Source: Nocardioides panacisoli (GTDB lineage Bacteria > Actinomycetota > Actinomycetes > Propionibacteriales > Nocardioidaceae). Taken from it: DNA of 64,000 nt. Positions 37,915 to 45,285 of this stretch are shown here, one piece after another. A program made the position numbers and the translations under genes. The stretch lies in contig NZ_CP080409.1 of assembly GCF_019448235.1 (NCBI RefSeq), positions 930,001 through 994,000 of the forward strand. Direction: 5' to 3'. Position 1 is the first letter of the stretch; every line of letters begins with the position of its first letter. Under the pieces are notes generated by a model. That model ran no database searches, was not told the DNA's origin, and was given only the letters and a program-made list of their open reading frames with translations.

Positions 37915-39660
37915 ATGCAGCCGGTCGCGCTGTCACCCGACTACCGCACCGAGGCGCTGCGCCGGATGGAGCACGAGCACCTCGACGTGCTCGTGATCGG
38001 CGGCGGTGTCGTGGGGGGCGGCGCGGCGCTGGACGCCGCGACCCGCGGCCTGTCCGTGGGACTGGTCGAGGCGCGCGACTTCGCCTCGGGCACCTCGAGC
38101 CGCTCCTCCAAGCTGGTGCACGGCGGGTTGCGTTACCTGGAGATGCTCGACTTCGGACTGGTCGCCGAGGCGTTGCGGGAGCGGGGCCTGCTGATGCAGC
38201 GCATCGCGCCCCACCTGGTGCGACCCGTGCCGTTCCTCTACCCGCTCCAGCACCGCGCGTGGGAACGCGTGTACGCCGGCTCCGGCGTCGCGCTCTACGA
38301 CGCGCTGTCGAAGGCGAGCGGCCACGGCAGGGACATGCCGGTGCACCGGCACCTCACCCGCCGGGGTGCGCGCCGACTGGTGCCGGCGCTGCGCAAGGAC
38401 GCACTCGTCGGTGCGTTGCAGTACCACGACGCCCAGGTCGACGACGCCCGTCACACTTTCTTCCTCTCCCGCACCGCCGCGTCGTACGGCGCGGCCGTCG
38501 CCAGTCGGACCCGCGTCACCCGGCTGCTGAAGGAGGGGGAGCGCGTCGTCGGTGCCGTAGTGGTGGACCTCGAGAGCGGTCACGAGTTCGAGATCCGGGC
38601 CGGTCAGGTCATCAACGCCACCGGAGTGTGGACCGACGAGACCCAGTCGATGGCCCGGGAGCGCGGGCAGTTCCGTGTCCGGGCGAGCAAGGGCATCCAC
38701 CTCGTGGTGCCACGCGACCGCATCCACTCCGAGAGCGGCCTGATCCTGCGCACCGAGACGTCGGTGCTCTTCGTCATCCCGTGGAAGCGCCACTGGATCA
38801 TCGGCACCACCGACACCGACTGGGACCTGTCCAAGGACCATCCGGCTGCGAGCTCGCGCGACATCGACTACCTCCTCGAGCACGTCAACGCGGTGCTGGA
38901 GTCGCCGTTGACCCGCGACGACGTCGAGGGGGTCTACGCCGGCCTGCGGCCGTTGCTGGCGGGGGAGTCGGACGCGACCTCCCAGCTCTCGCGCGAGCAC
39001 GCGGTGGCCCACAGCGTGCCCGGGCTGGTCGTCATCGCCGGCGGGAAGTACACCACCTACCGAGTGATGGCGGCCGATGCGGTGGACGCGGCCGTCCACG
39101 GGCTGGAGGCCGACGGGCGCCGTGCCGGTCCGTGCGTGACCGAGGACGTCCCGCTGCTGGGCGCTGACGGCTACCACGCCCGCTGGAACCAGCGCCGCGC
39201 GCTCGCCCAGCGCTCCGGCCTGCATGTCACCCGCATCGAGCACCTGCTCGAGCGCTACGGCACGCTCGTCGGGGAGCTGCTGGAGCTGATCGCCGACGAC
39301 CCGGACCTGGGGGAGCCGCTCCCGGGCGCGGAGGACTACCTCCGGGCCGAGGTGGTGTACGCCGTCACCCACGAGGGCGCGCGGCACCTCGACGACATTC
39401 TGACCCGGCGGCTGCGGGTCTCGATCGAGACCTTCGACCGCGGCCTGGACGCGGCGCCACACGTCGCGGACCTGGTCCGCGGTCCCCTGCAGTGGGACGA
39501 CGCCCAGTACGACCGGGAGCTGGAGCACTACCGCAAGCGGGTCGAGGCGGAGCGTGAGAGCCAGCGACAGCCTGACGACCAGACCGCGGACGCGGCGCGC
39601 AAGGGCGCACCCGACGTCGTGCCGGTCTCCCAGCACGCCACGACCACGGAGGTGGACTGA
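37915..39660 (+). CDS. glpD: Glycerol-3-phosphate dehydrogenase (FAD-dependent)
   Basis: 581 residues from ATG 37915, six bases after GAGAGG; the ATG at 37909 sits too close to it. The FAD-binding motif is LVIGGGVVGGGAALDAATRG, followed by EARDFASGTSSRSSKLVHGG. The conserved IGTTDTDWD and the C-terminal GlpD domain are present. It oxidises glycerol 3-phosphate to dihydroxyacetone phosphate at the membrane and feeds tpiA. The C-terminus has an extra hydrophilic tail of about 35 residues. Confidence 0.95.
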   Translation: MQPVALSPDYRTEALRRMEHEHLDVLVIGGGVVGGGAALDAATRGLSVGLVEARDFASGTSSRSSKLVHGGLRYLEMLDFGLVAEALRERGLLMQRIAPHLVRPVPFLYPLQHRAWERVYAGSGVALYDALSKASGHGRDMPVHRHLTRRGARRLVPALRKDALVGALQYHDAQVDDARHTFFLSRTAASYGAAVASRTRVTRLLKEGERVVGAVVVDLESGHEFEIRAGQVINATGVWTDETQSMARERGQFRVRASKGIHLVVPRDRIHSESGLILRTETSVLFVIPWKRHWIIGTTDTDWDLSKDHPAASSRDIDYLLEHVNAVLESPLTRDDVEGVYAGLRPLLAGESDATSQLSREHAVAHSVPGLVVIAGGKYTTYRVMAADAVDAAVHGLEADGRRAGPCVTEDVPLLGADGYHARWNQRRALAQRSGLHVTRIEHLLERYGTLVGELLELIADDPDLGEPLPGAEDYLRAEVVYAVTHEGARHLDDILTRRLRVSIETFDRGLDAAPHVADLVRGPLQWDDAQYDRELEHYRKRVEAERESQRQPDDQTADAARKGAPDVVPVSQHATTTEVD

Positions 39661-40434
39661 ATGGATCTCGGACTGCACGAACGCGTCCTCGTCGTCACCG
39701 GGGGGACCCGCGGCCTCGGCCGCGCCAGCGCGGAGGCGCTGGTCGGGGAGGGGGCACGCGTCCTGGTGACCGGCCGCGACGAGGAGGCGGTCGCGGCCAC
39801 GGTCACGGCACTGGAGGGCATCGCCGCGGGCCCGGACGCCGTCGGGGGCCTCGTCGCCGACAACGCCGACCCCGAGACGCCGGCCCGGATCCTCGCCGCC
39901 GCGCGGGAGCGTTGGGGCCGACTCGACGGCGCCCTCATCAGCGTGGGCGGGCCGCCGCCGGGCACGCCGGACCGCCTCACCGACGAGCAGTGGCGCACGG
40001 CCTTCGACTCGGTGTTCCTCGGCACGGTGCGGCTGTGCCGCGAGCTCGGCGCGGAGCTCGGGGCCGGTGGGTCGCTGGCGCTGGTGCTCTCCAGCAGTGT
40101 GCGGACGCCGATCGCGGGGCTGGGGGCCTCCAACGGTCTGCGCCCGGGGCTCGCGATGCTGGCCAAGGACCTCGCCGACGAGTGGGGGCCGCGAGGGATC
40201 CGCGTCAACGGCCTGCTGCCCGGCCGGCTGGCGACCGATCGCGTGGCCCAGCTCGATGCCTCCTCCGGTGACGGCGAGGCCGCGCGCGAGCGGTGGGAGC
40301 AGCAGATCCCGCTGCGGCGCTACGGCGACCCCGCGGAGTTCGGCCGTGCTGCCGCCTTCCTGCTCTCACCCGCCGCGTCGTTCATCACCGGGACGATGCT
40401 CCCGGTCGACGGCGGGCTGCTGAGGTCGCTGTGA
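39661..40434 (+). CDS. Short-chain dehydrogenase/reductase with degenerate YxxxK site
   Basis: 257 residues from the ATG directly after the glpD stop. The NAD(P) loop is VTGGTRGLGRASA and the C-terminal PVDGG end is typical of FabG-like SDRs. The catalytic serine region reads LSSSVRTPIAGLGASNGLRPG; where Tyr-x-x-x-Lys is expected the sequence has SNGLR instead. A group of SDRs with this SN-x-LR form exists, so the gene is probably functional, with a different reaction. It may use a product of the glycerol operon, but this is only suggested by position. Its last 69 bp overlap the end of SURF1 on the other strand. Confidence 0.85.
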   Translation: MDLGLHERVLVVTGGTRGLGRASAEALVGEGARVLVTGRDEEAVAATVTALEGIAAGPDAVGGLVADNADPETPARILAAARERWGRLDGALISVGGPPPGTPDRLTDEQWRTAFDSVFLGTVRLCRELGAELGAGGSLALVLSSSVRTPIAGLGASNGLRPGLAMLAKDLADEWGPRGIRVNGLLPGRLATDRVAQLDASSGDGEAARERWEQQIPLRRYGDPAEFGRAAAFLLSPAASFITGTMLPVDGGLLRSL

Positions 40435-41235
40435 CGGTCCGGCCGTGACGGGGGTCCGCCCCGACGGCCGCGGTCGCCGCCGCGCACTGCGGGGGCCGTG
40501 CTTCCACTCGTCACGGGCGAGGTAGGTGAACCCGCCGACGGCGAGGATGCCGAAGAACCACCACTGCAGTCCGTAGAAGAAGTGCGGGCCGTTGTCGAGC
40601 TCGGGGAGCTCGACCCGTGCCAGCGACTCCGCGGGCTCGGGGGTCTCCGAGCGCAGCTCGACGAAGCCGCCGTACACCTCGCGGTCCAGGGCGGGACCGA
40701 TCTCGCTGCTGGAGATGGCCCGGGTGGACTGGTCGGCCACCCGGGTGCTGTCGCCCGTGCCGTCGGCTCGCACCCAGGCCGTGACGGTGACCTCGCCCTC
40801 GGGGGGTGCGGGCAGGTCGGCGGCCGTCGTGCCGCGGTTGTCGGTCTGCATCCAGCCGCGGTCGACCAGCAGCGCGGTGCCACCGGGCGTGACGAGGGGG
40901 ACCACGGCGTTGACGCCGGGGATGCCGTCGCGGGTGCGGTAGCGCACCACCACCGTGTCGGAGGCGTCGTAGGTGCCGGTGGCACTCACGACCCGCCACT
41001 CGTCGCGCTCCGCGACGTCGCCGCCGGGGGAGAGGACCTCGTCGACGGGCGCCGGTGGACGGTCCTCGTTGGCCCGGATGACGGCGTTGCGGTCCTTGCG
41101 GTCATCGAGCCGGCCGAACTGCCACTCGCCGAGCCACCACGTGCCGTAGGCCAGGACCAGGACGGCGAGGGCGAAGAGGACCCAGCGGCGGCTGAGCAGG
41201 AAGCGCCACGACCTGACCCACTCCGACGCATGCAC
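40366..41235 (-). CDS. SURF1 family cytochrome oxidase assembly protein
   Basis: 289 residues from GTG 41233-41235. An N-terminal helix (about residues 17-37) is followed by the conserved GEWQFGRLDDRKDRN. The extracytoplasmic domain has LLVDRGWM, and the second helix is at about 219-237 with FYGLQWWFFGILAVGG. SURF1 helps insert heme A into cytochrome aa3 oxidase, matching ctaA and ctaB in the window. About 50 residues of basic, proline-rich tail extend past the usual end and overlap the SDR gene in antisense. TACCGT ends 6 nt before the start. Confidence 0.92.
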   Translation of the reverse strand: MHASEWVRSWRFLLSRRWVLFALAVLVLAYGTWWLGEWQFGRLDDRKDRNAVIRANEDRPPAPVDEVLSPGGDVAERDEWRVVSATGTYDASDTVVVRYRTRDGIPGVNAVVPLVTPGGTALLVDRGWMQTDNRGTTAADLPAPPEGEVTVTAWVRADGTGDSTRVADQSTRAISSSEIGPALDREVYGGFVELRSETPEPAESLARVELPELDNGPHFFYGLQWWFFGILAVGGFTYLARDEWKHGPRSARRRPRPSGRTPVTAGPSQRPQQPAVDREHRPGDERRGG

Positions 41236-41241
41236 GGCCCC

Positions 41242-41247
41242 ACGGTA
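41242..41247 (-). promoter_or_regulatory. -10 element (TACCGT) of SURF1
   Basis: Minus-strand TANNNT hexamer 6 nt before GTG 41235; predicts a leaderless message, divergent from moaA. Confidence 0.5.
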
Positions 41248-41290
41248 TCCGCCCAGCCATGCCTACACTGGGTCGGGAGGAGGTGTGAGG

Positions 41291-42289
41291 ATGCAGATGC
41301 TCCCACTCGCGGACCGGTACGGACGCGTGGCCACGGACCTGCGGGTCTCGCTGACGGACCGGTGCAACCTGCGGTGTTCCTACTGCATGCCGCCCGAGGG
41401 CCTGGACTGGCTCCCGAGCGACGAGCAGCTGACCGACGACGAGGTGGTGCGGCTGGTGACGCTGGCCGCGGAGCGCCTCGGCGTGACCGAGGTGCGCTTC
41501 ACCGGTGGTGAGCCGCTGGTACGCCGCGGCCTGGTCGACATCGTGCGCCGGGTGCGCGAGGCGGGCCCGGACCTGGAGCTCTCCATCACCACCAACGCGA
41601 TGGGGCTCACCCGCACGGCGGGAGCCTTGGCCGAGGCCGGCCTGGACCGCGTCAACGTCAGCCTCGACACGGTGCGCCCCGACAGCTTCCACCAGATCAC
41701 CCGGCGCGACCGCCTCCAGGACGTCATCGACGGGCTCGCAGCTGCCGAGGCGGCCGGCCTGGGGCCGGTGAAGGTCAACGCCGTGCTGCTGCGCGGCATC
41801 AACGACGACCAGGCACCGGAGATGCTGCGGTGGTGCCTGGAGCGCAGCTACCAGCTGCGCTTCATCGAGCAGATGCCGCTCGACGCCCAGCACGGCTGGA
41901 GTCGCGAGGAGATGGTCACCGCCGAGGAGATCTTCGCCTCCCTGGAGCAGGAGTTCACGCTCACGCCGGCCAAGGAGCCCCGTGGCAGCGCGCCCGCCGA
42001 GCTGTTCACCGTCGACGGCGGACCCGGCACGGTCGGTGTCATCGCTTCGGTGACGCGGCCCTTCTGCGGCGACTGCGACCGGGTGCGGCTGACTGCGGAC
42101 GGCCAGATCCGCAACTGCCTCTTCGCACGCACCGAGTCCGACCTGCGCTCCGCGCTGCGTGGGGGTGCCTCGGACGCCGAGCTCGCCGAGCGGTGGGTCG
42201 TCGCGATGCACGGCAAGGCCGCCGGCCACGGGATCGACGACGAGACCTTCCTGCAGCCCGACCGGCCCATGTCGGCGATCGGCGGCTGA
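41291..42289 (+). CDS. moaA: GTP 3',8-cyclase (molybdenum cofactor biosynthesis)
   Basis: 332 residues from ATG 41291, chosen because GGAGGAGG lies seven bases upstream; a GTG at 41285 is too close to it. The radical-SAM cysteines are in DRCNLRCSYC and the second cluster in CGDCDRVRLTADGQIRNC. The C-terminus is IGG, the double glycine needed for activity in MoaA. It makes the first intermediate of molybdopterin from GTP. No other moa gene is nearby. TACACT at 41264-41269 may be the -10, giving a short leader. Confidence 0.96.
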   Translation: MQMLPLADRYGRVATDLRVSLTDRCNLRCSYCMPPEGLDWLPSDEQLTDDEVVRLVTLAAERLGVTEVRFTGGEPLVRRGLVDIVRRVREAGPDLELSITTNAMGLTRTAGALAEAGLDRVNVSLDTVRPDSFHQITRRDRLQDVIDGLAAAEAAGLGPVKVNAVLLRGINDDQAPEMLRWCLERSYQLRFIEQMPLDAQHGWSREEMVTAEEIFASLEQEFTLTPAKEPRGSAPAELFTVDGGPGTVGVIASVTRPFCGDCDRVRLTADGQIRNCLFARTESDLRSALRGGASDAELAERWVVAMHGKAAGHGIDDETFLQPDRPMSAIGG

Positions 42290-42319
42290 GCGGCCCGGCG
42301 CCGGACCGGGCTGCCTCGA

Positions 42320-42529
42320 TCAGGACGGGTGCGCGACGGTCTCGCGGAGGAAGCCACGCGCCCCGAGGAAGCCGGCGAGGTGCTCGCGGTGGTCCTCACA
42401 GGCGAGCCAGACCTTGCGGCGGTCGGGCGTGTGGATCTTCGGGTTGTTCCACCGCAGCTGCCACACCGCGTCGGCGCGGCACCCCTTGGCCGAGCAGGTG
42501 TCGACCGCGGGTCCGGGCTCAGCGCTCAT
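42320..42529 (-). CDS. Small cysteine/histidine protein, probably zinc binding
   Basis: 69 residues from ATG 42527-42529. Cysteines and histidines are spaced like a zinc site: CSAKGC near the N-terminus and CEDHREH near residue 47-53. Similar short proteins occur in many actinobacteria, sometimes under the misleading name acetone carboxylase; no carboxylase function is supported. It overlaps the DUF3099 gene by 11 bp and is probably translated with it. Confidence 0.75.
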   Translation of the reverse strand: MSAEPGPAVDTCSAKGCRADAVWQLRWNNPKIHTPDRRKVWLACEDHREHLAGFLGARGFLRETVAHPS

Positions 42530-42833
42530 GGGACCCCAGCTGCCGGTGACGGGCGCCCCCGTCGGGCAGCGGCATCTCGTCGGTGCGGGTGTTGGTGGCG
42601 TTCGCCATCACCACCGCGACGTAGGGCAGGAAGATCGCCCCCGCGATGAGGATCGGCCACAGCCAGTCGATGCCGGCCAGCCCGGCGACCACGGCGCCGA
42701 CGAAGCAGAGTGCGCGCGTGCCCATCGCGATGACGTAGCGCCGCTGGCGTTGCGCCAGGTCCGCGTCGCGGCCACTGCCGGCCGTGGTGATGCGGATCGG
42801 CGCGTCGGCGTCGACGCGGCGGGAACGGGCCAT
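42519..42833 (-). CDS. DUF3099 family membrane protein
   Basis: 104 residues from ATG 42831-42833. Two membrane segments (about residues 36-54 and 57-77) follow a hydrophilic N-terminus with DAPIRITTAG. This matches the short actinobacterial DUF3099 family, whose function is not known. TAGGCT ends 6 nt before the start. It is divergent from dodecin with the two -10 boxes only 24 bp apart. Confidence 0.8.
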   Translation of the reverse strand: MARSRRVDADAPIRITTAGSGRDADLAQRQRRYVIAMGTRALCFVGAVVAGLAGIDWLWPILIAGAIFLPYVAVVMANATNTRTDEMPLPDGGARHRQLGSHER

Positions 42834-42839
42834 GCGCCC

Positions 42840-42845
42840 AGCCTA
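42840..42845 (-). promoter_or_regulatory. -10 element (TAGGCT) of the DUF3099 gene
   Basis: Minus-strand TANNNT hexamer 6 nt before ATG 42833. Confidence 0.5.
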
Positions 42846-42869
42846 CGCGGCGGTCGAAGTGTTCCGGTC

Positions 42870-42875
42870 TACGCT
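42870..42875 (+). promoter_or_regulatory. -10 element (TACGCT) of dodecin
   Basis: TANNNT hexamer 7 nt before ATG 42883; the G-run between them is typical of actinobacterial leaderless starts. Confidence 0.5.
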
Positions 42876-42882
42876 GGGGGGC

Positions 42883-43095
42883 ATGAGCAACCGGACCTAC
42901 CGCATCAGCGAGATCGTCGGCACCTCCACCGAGGGCATCGACCAGGCCGTCCGCAACGGCATCGAGCGGGCCGGGCAGACGCTGCGTCACCTGGACTGGT
43001 TCGAGGTCACCGAGGTCCGTGGTCAGGTCAAGGACGGCCAGGTGGAGCACTTCCAGGTCGGCATGAAGGTCGGCTTTCGCCTCGAGGACGAGTAG
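42883..43095 (+). CDS. Dodecin
   Basis: 70 residues from ATG 42883. The full dodecin sequence is visible: YRISEIVGTSTEGIDQAV, the flavin-stacking tryptophan in HLDWFEVTEVRG, and QVGMKVGFRLED at the end. Dodecins assemble into hollow dodecamers that store or buffer flavins or CoA. It is a single gene followed by a weak hairpin. Confidence 0.95.
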   Translation: MSNRTYRISEIVGTSTEGIDQAVRNGIERAGQTLRHLDWFEVTEVRGQVKDGQVEHFQVGMKVGFRLEDE

Positions 43096-43096
43096 G

Positions 43097-43117
43097 CCCG
43101 GGCCCCCGGCGCCCGGG
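43097..43117 (+). terminator. GC-rich hairpin after dodecin
   Basis: CCCGGGC and GCCCGGG form a 7-bp stem with a seven-base loop, starting two bases after the stop codon. No T-run. Confidence 0.5.
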
Positions 43118-43126
43118 GTGTGAACC

Positions 43127-43193
43127 CCACAAACATCGTGCGCCGGTTTTGTGGCCCTCGTGGTGACGGACCACGTCCCGCAGCGCCTAGCGT
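43127..43193 (+). promoter_or_regulatory. fabG promoter with two inverted repeats
   Basis: A -10 TAGCGT (43188-43193) ends 8 nt before GTG 43202. The expected -35 region carries CGTGGT-N5-ACCACG (43159-43175). A second inverted repeat, CCACAAA-N14-TTTGTGG, lies just upstream at 43127-43154. These are good candidates for sites of a fatty-acid synthesis regulator, but no specific regulator can be named. Confidence 0.45.
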
Positions 43194-43201
43194 CGGTGGA
43201 T

Positions 43202-43936
43202 GTGAGTGACGACAGCGCTGCCAACGCCCCCGACGCCCGATCCGTACTGGTCACCGGCGGCAACCGCGGCATCGGCCGCGCGATCGCCGAGGCCTTCCTC
43301 GCCCAGGGGGACCGCGTCGCGGTCACGACCCGGAGCGGCGGCGCCCCCGACGGTGCGCTGGAGGTGAAGGCCGACGTCACTGACCCGGCCGCGGTCGACG
43401 CGGCGTTCGCGGAGATCGAGGCGGCACACGGGCCCGTCGAGGTCCTGGTGGCCAACGCGGGCATCACCGCCGACACCCTGGTGCTGCGGATGAGCGAGGA
43501 CGACTGGTCCTCGGTCATCGACACCAACCTGACCGGGTCCTTCCACCTCGCCAAGCGCGCGGCCAAGGGCATGCTGCGGCAGAAGCGGGGACGGATCATC
43601 TTCATCTCCAGCGTCGTCGGACTGCTGGGGTCGCCCGGCCAGGTCAACTACGCCGCCTCCAAGGCCGGGCTGGTGGGCATGGCCCGTTCGCTCGCACGCG
43701 AGCTCGGGTCGCGCGGCATCACGGCGAACGTGGTCGCTCCCGGCTACATCGACACCGACATGACCGCGGTGCTCAGCGAGGAACAGAAGACAACCATCAA
43801 GGGCCAGGTCCCCCTCGCCCGCTACGGCGACCCGACCGAGGTCGCGGGCGCGGTGACGTGGCTCGCCGGCGAGAGCGCCGCCTACGTCAGCGGGGCGGTC
43901 ATCCCCGTCGACGGCGGCCTGGGAATGGGGCACTGA
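43202..43936 (+). CDS. fabG: 3-oxoacyl-ACP reductase FabG
   Basis: 244 residues from GTG 43202; an upstream in-frame GTG at 43151 would lie before the promoter. NADPH loop VTGGNRGIGRAIA, the NAG motif VANAGIT, catalytic serine in IIFISSVVGLLG, and YAASKAGLVGMARS with Tyr and Lys are all present. It reduces 3-oxoacyl-ACP in type II fatty-acid synthesis. It is in operon with fabI one base downstream, the same order as mycobacterial mabA-inhA. Confidence 0.94.
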   Translation: MSDDSAANAPDARSVLVTGGNRGIGRAIAEAFLAQGDRVAVTTRSGGAPDGALEVKADVTDPAAVDAAFAEIEAAHGPVEVLVANAGITADTLVLRMSEDDWSSVIDTNLTGSFHLAKRAAKGMLRQKRGRIIFISSVVGLLGSPGQVNYAASKAGLVGMARSLARELGSRGITANVVAPGYIDTDMTAVLSEEQKTTIKGQVPLARYGDPTEVAGAVTWLAGESAAYVSGAVIPVDGGLGMGH

Positions 43937-43937
43937 C

Positions 43938-44735
43938 ATGACCGAGACCACCTCCACCACCGGCACCGGCCTGCTCGCCGGCAAGCGCATCCTGGTCGCG
44001 GGTGTCACGCACCCCAGCTCGATCGGGTACGCCGTCGCCGAGTTCGCCCAGCAGCAGGGCGCCACGGTCATCATCTCCAACTTCGGCCGCGCGCTGCGGA
44101 TCACCGAGCGCATCGCCAAGCGGCTCCCCGAGACGCCGCCGGTGATCGAGCTGGACGTCACCGACCCCGACCACCTCGAGACCTTGCCGGACAAGCTCGC
44201 CGAGCACGTCGACGGGCTCGACGGCGTCGTGCACTCGATCGCCTTCGGCAACCCCGAGACGCTGCTCGGGGGCAAGTTCATGGACGGGCCGTGGGAGGAC
44301 GTCGCCCAGGCCGTGCAGGTCTCGGCGTACTCGCTGAAGGCGCTGGCGGCCGCGTGCCGGCCGGCGATGACCGACGGGGGCTCCATCGTGGGGCTGACCT
44401 TCGACGCCTCGCAGGCCTGGCCCGCCTACGACTGGATGGGCGTCGCCAAGGCCGCCCTGGAGTCCACCTCCCGCTACGTCGCCCGCGACCTCGGCGCCGA
44501 GGGAATCCGGGTCAACCTGGTGGCGGCCGGTCCGCTGCGCACGATCGCTGCCAAGGCGATCCCCGGCTTCACCGACCTCGAGGAGATGTGGGCCACCCGC
44601 GCACCACTGGGCTGGGACAACGACGACGCGGTGCCCACGGCCCGCGCGGTCGGTGCACTGCTCTCGGACCTGTTCCCGGCCACCACCGGCGAGATCGTGC
44701 ACGTCGACGGCGGCTTCCACGCGATGGGTGCCTGA
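43938..44735 (+). CDS. fabI: Enoyl-ACP reductase (FabI/InhA type)
   Basis: 265 residues from ATG 43938. The enoyl-reductase hallmarks are KRILVAGVTHPSSIGYAVAE, HSIAFGNPE and YDWMGVAKAALES (Tyr-x6-Lys form: YDWMGVAK). It reduces trans-2-enoyl-ACP with NADH in the last step of each elongation cycle. The sequence resembles InhA of mycobacteria, although no mycolate genes are seen here. Next gene starts 30 bp on with its own -10. Confidence 0.93.
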   Translation: MTETTSTTGTGLLAGKRILVAGVTHPSSIGYAVAEFAQQQGATVIISNFGRALRITERIAKRLPETPPVIELDVTDPDHLETLPDKLAEHVDGLDGVVHSIAFGNPETLLGGKFMDGPWEDVAQAVQVSAYSLKALAAACRPAMTDGGSIVGLTFDASQAWPAYDWMGVAKAALESTSRYVARDLGAEGIRVNLVAAGPLRTIAAKAIPGFTDLEEMWATRAPLGWDNDDAVPTARAVGALLSDLFPATTGEIVHVDGGFHAMGA

Positions 44736-44750
44736 ACACGGGATCCGTCC

Positions 44751-44756
44751 TACGAT
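44751..44756 (+). promoter_or_regulatory. -10 element (TACGAT) of the SixA-type gene
   Basis: TANNNT hexamer 8 nt before GTG 44765. Confidence 0.45.
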
Positions 44757-44764
44757 CGGGGGCC

Positions 44765-45265
44765 GTGAGCACCCTGATCGTGATCCGGCACGCCAAGACC
44801 GAGCCCGCGGCAAGCACCGACTTCGTCCGCGAGCTCACCGCCCGCGGCCGACGTGACGCCCGGGCGACGGGCAACTGGCTCGCCGAGCGGGGACTCGCCG
44901 CGGATGCGGCACTGGTCTCGGCGGCGCGACGGGCCCGGCAGACGTGGGTCCGCATCGCCGACGCCGCCGGGTGGGACGTCGAGCCCGCCATCGAGCCCGC
45001 CCTCTACAGCGCCGAGGTCGAGGACGTCATCGGCCGGCTGCGGCTGCTCGAGGGCGAGGACACGGTCGCGGTGATCGGCCATAACCCGACCATGCACGCG
45101 TTGGCCGCCACCCTCGACGACGGCGCGGGGGACACCGAGGCGGCCACCCGACTGCGGGAGGGCTACCCGACCAGCACCGCTGCCGTCCTCGACGTTCCGG
45201 TGGCGTGGGCCGACCTGGCACCGGGCGCGGGCACGTTGCGCGCGCTCCACACCGGCCGGGGCTGA
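44765..45265 (+). CDS. SixA-type histidine phosphatase
   Basis: 166 residues from GTG 44765. The phosphohistidine motif IVIRHAKTEP opens the protein and the second histidine is in VAVIGHNPTMHALA. Members without further domains are compact phosphatases; Escherichia coli SixA acts on phosphohistidine of a phosphotransferase protein. The substrate here is unknown. It converges with serB. Confidence 0.9.
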   Translation: MSTLIVIRHAKTEPAASTDFVRELTARGRRDARATGNWLAERGLAADAALVSAARRARQTWVRIADAAGWDVEPAIEPALYSAEVEDVIGRLRLLEGEDTVAVIGHNPTMHALAATLDDGAGDTEAATRLREGYPTSTAAVLDVPVAWADLAPGAGTLRALHTGRG

Positions 45266-45285
45266 CACCTCGGACCGGGAGCGCC

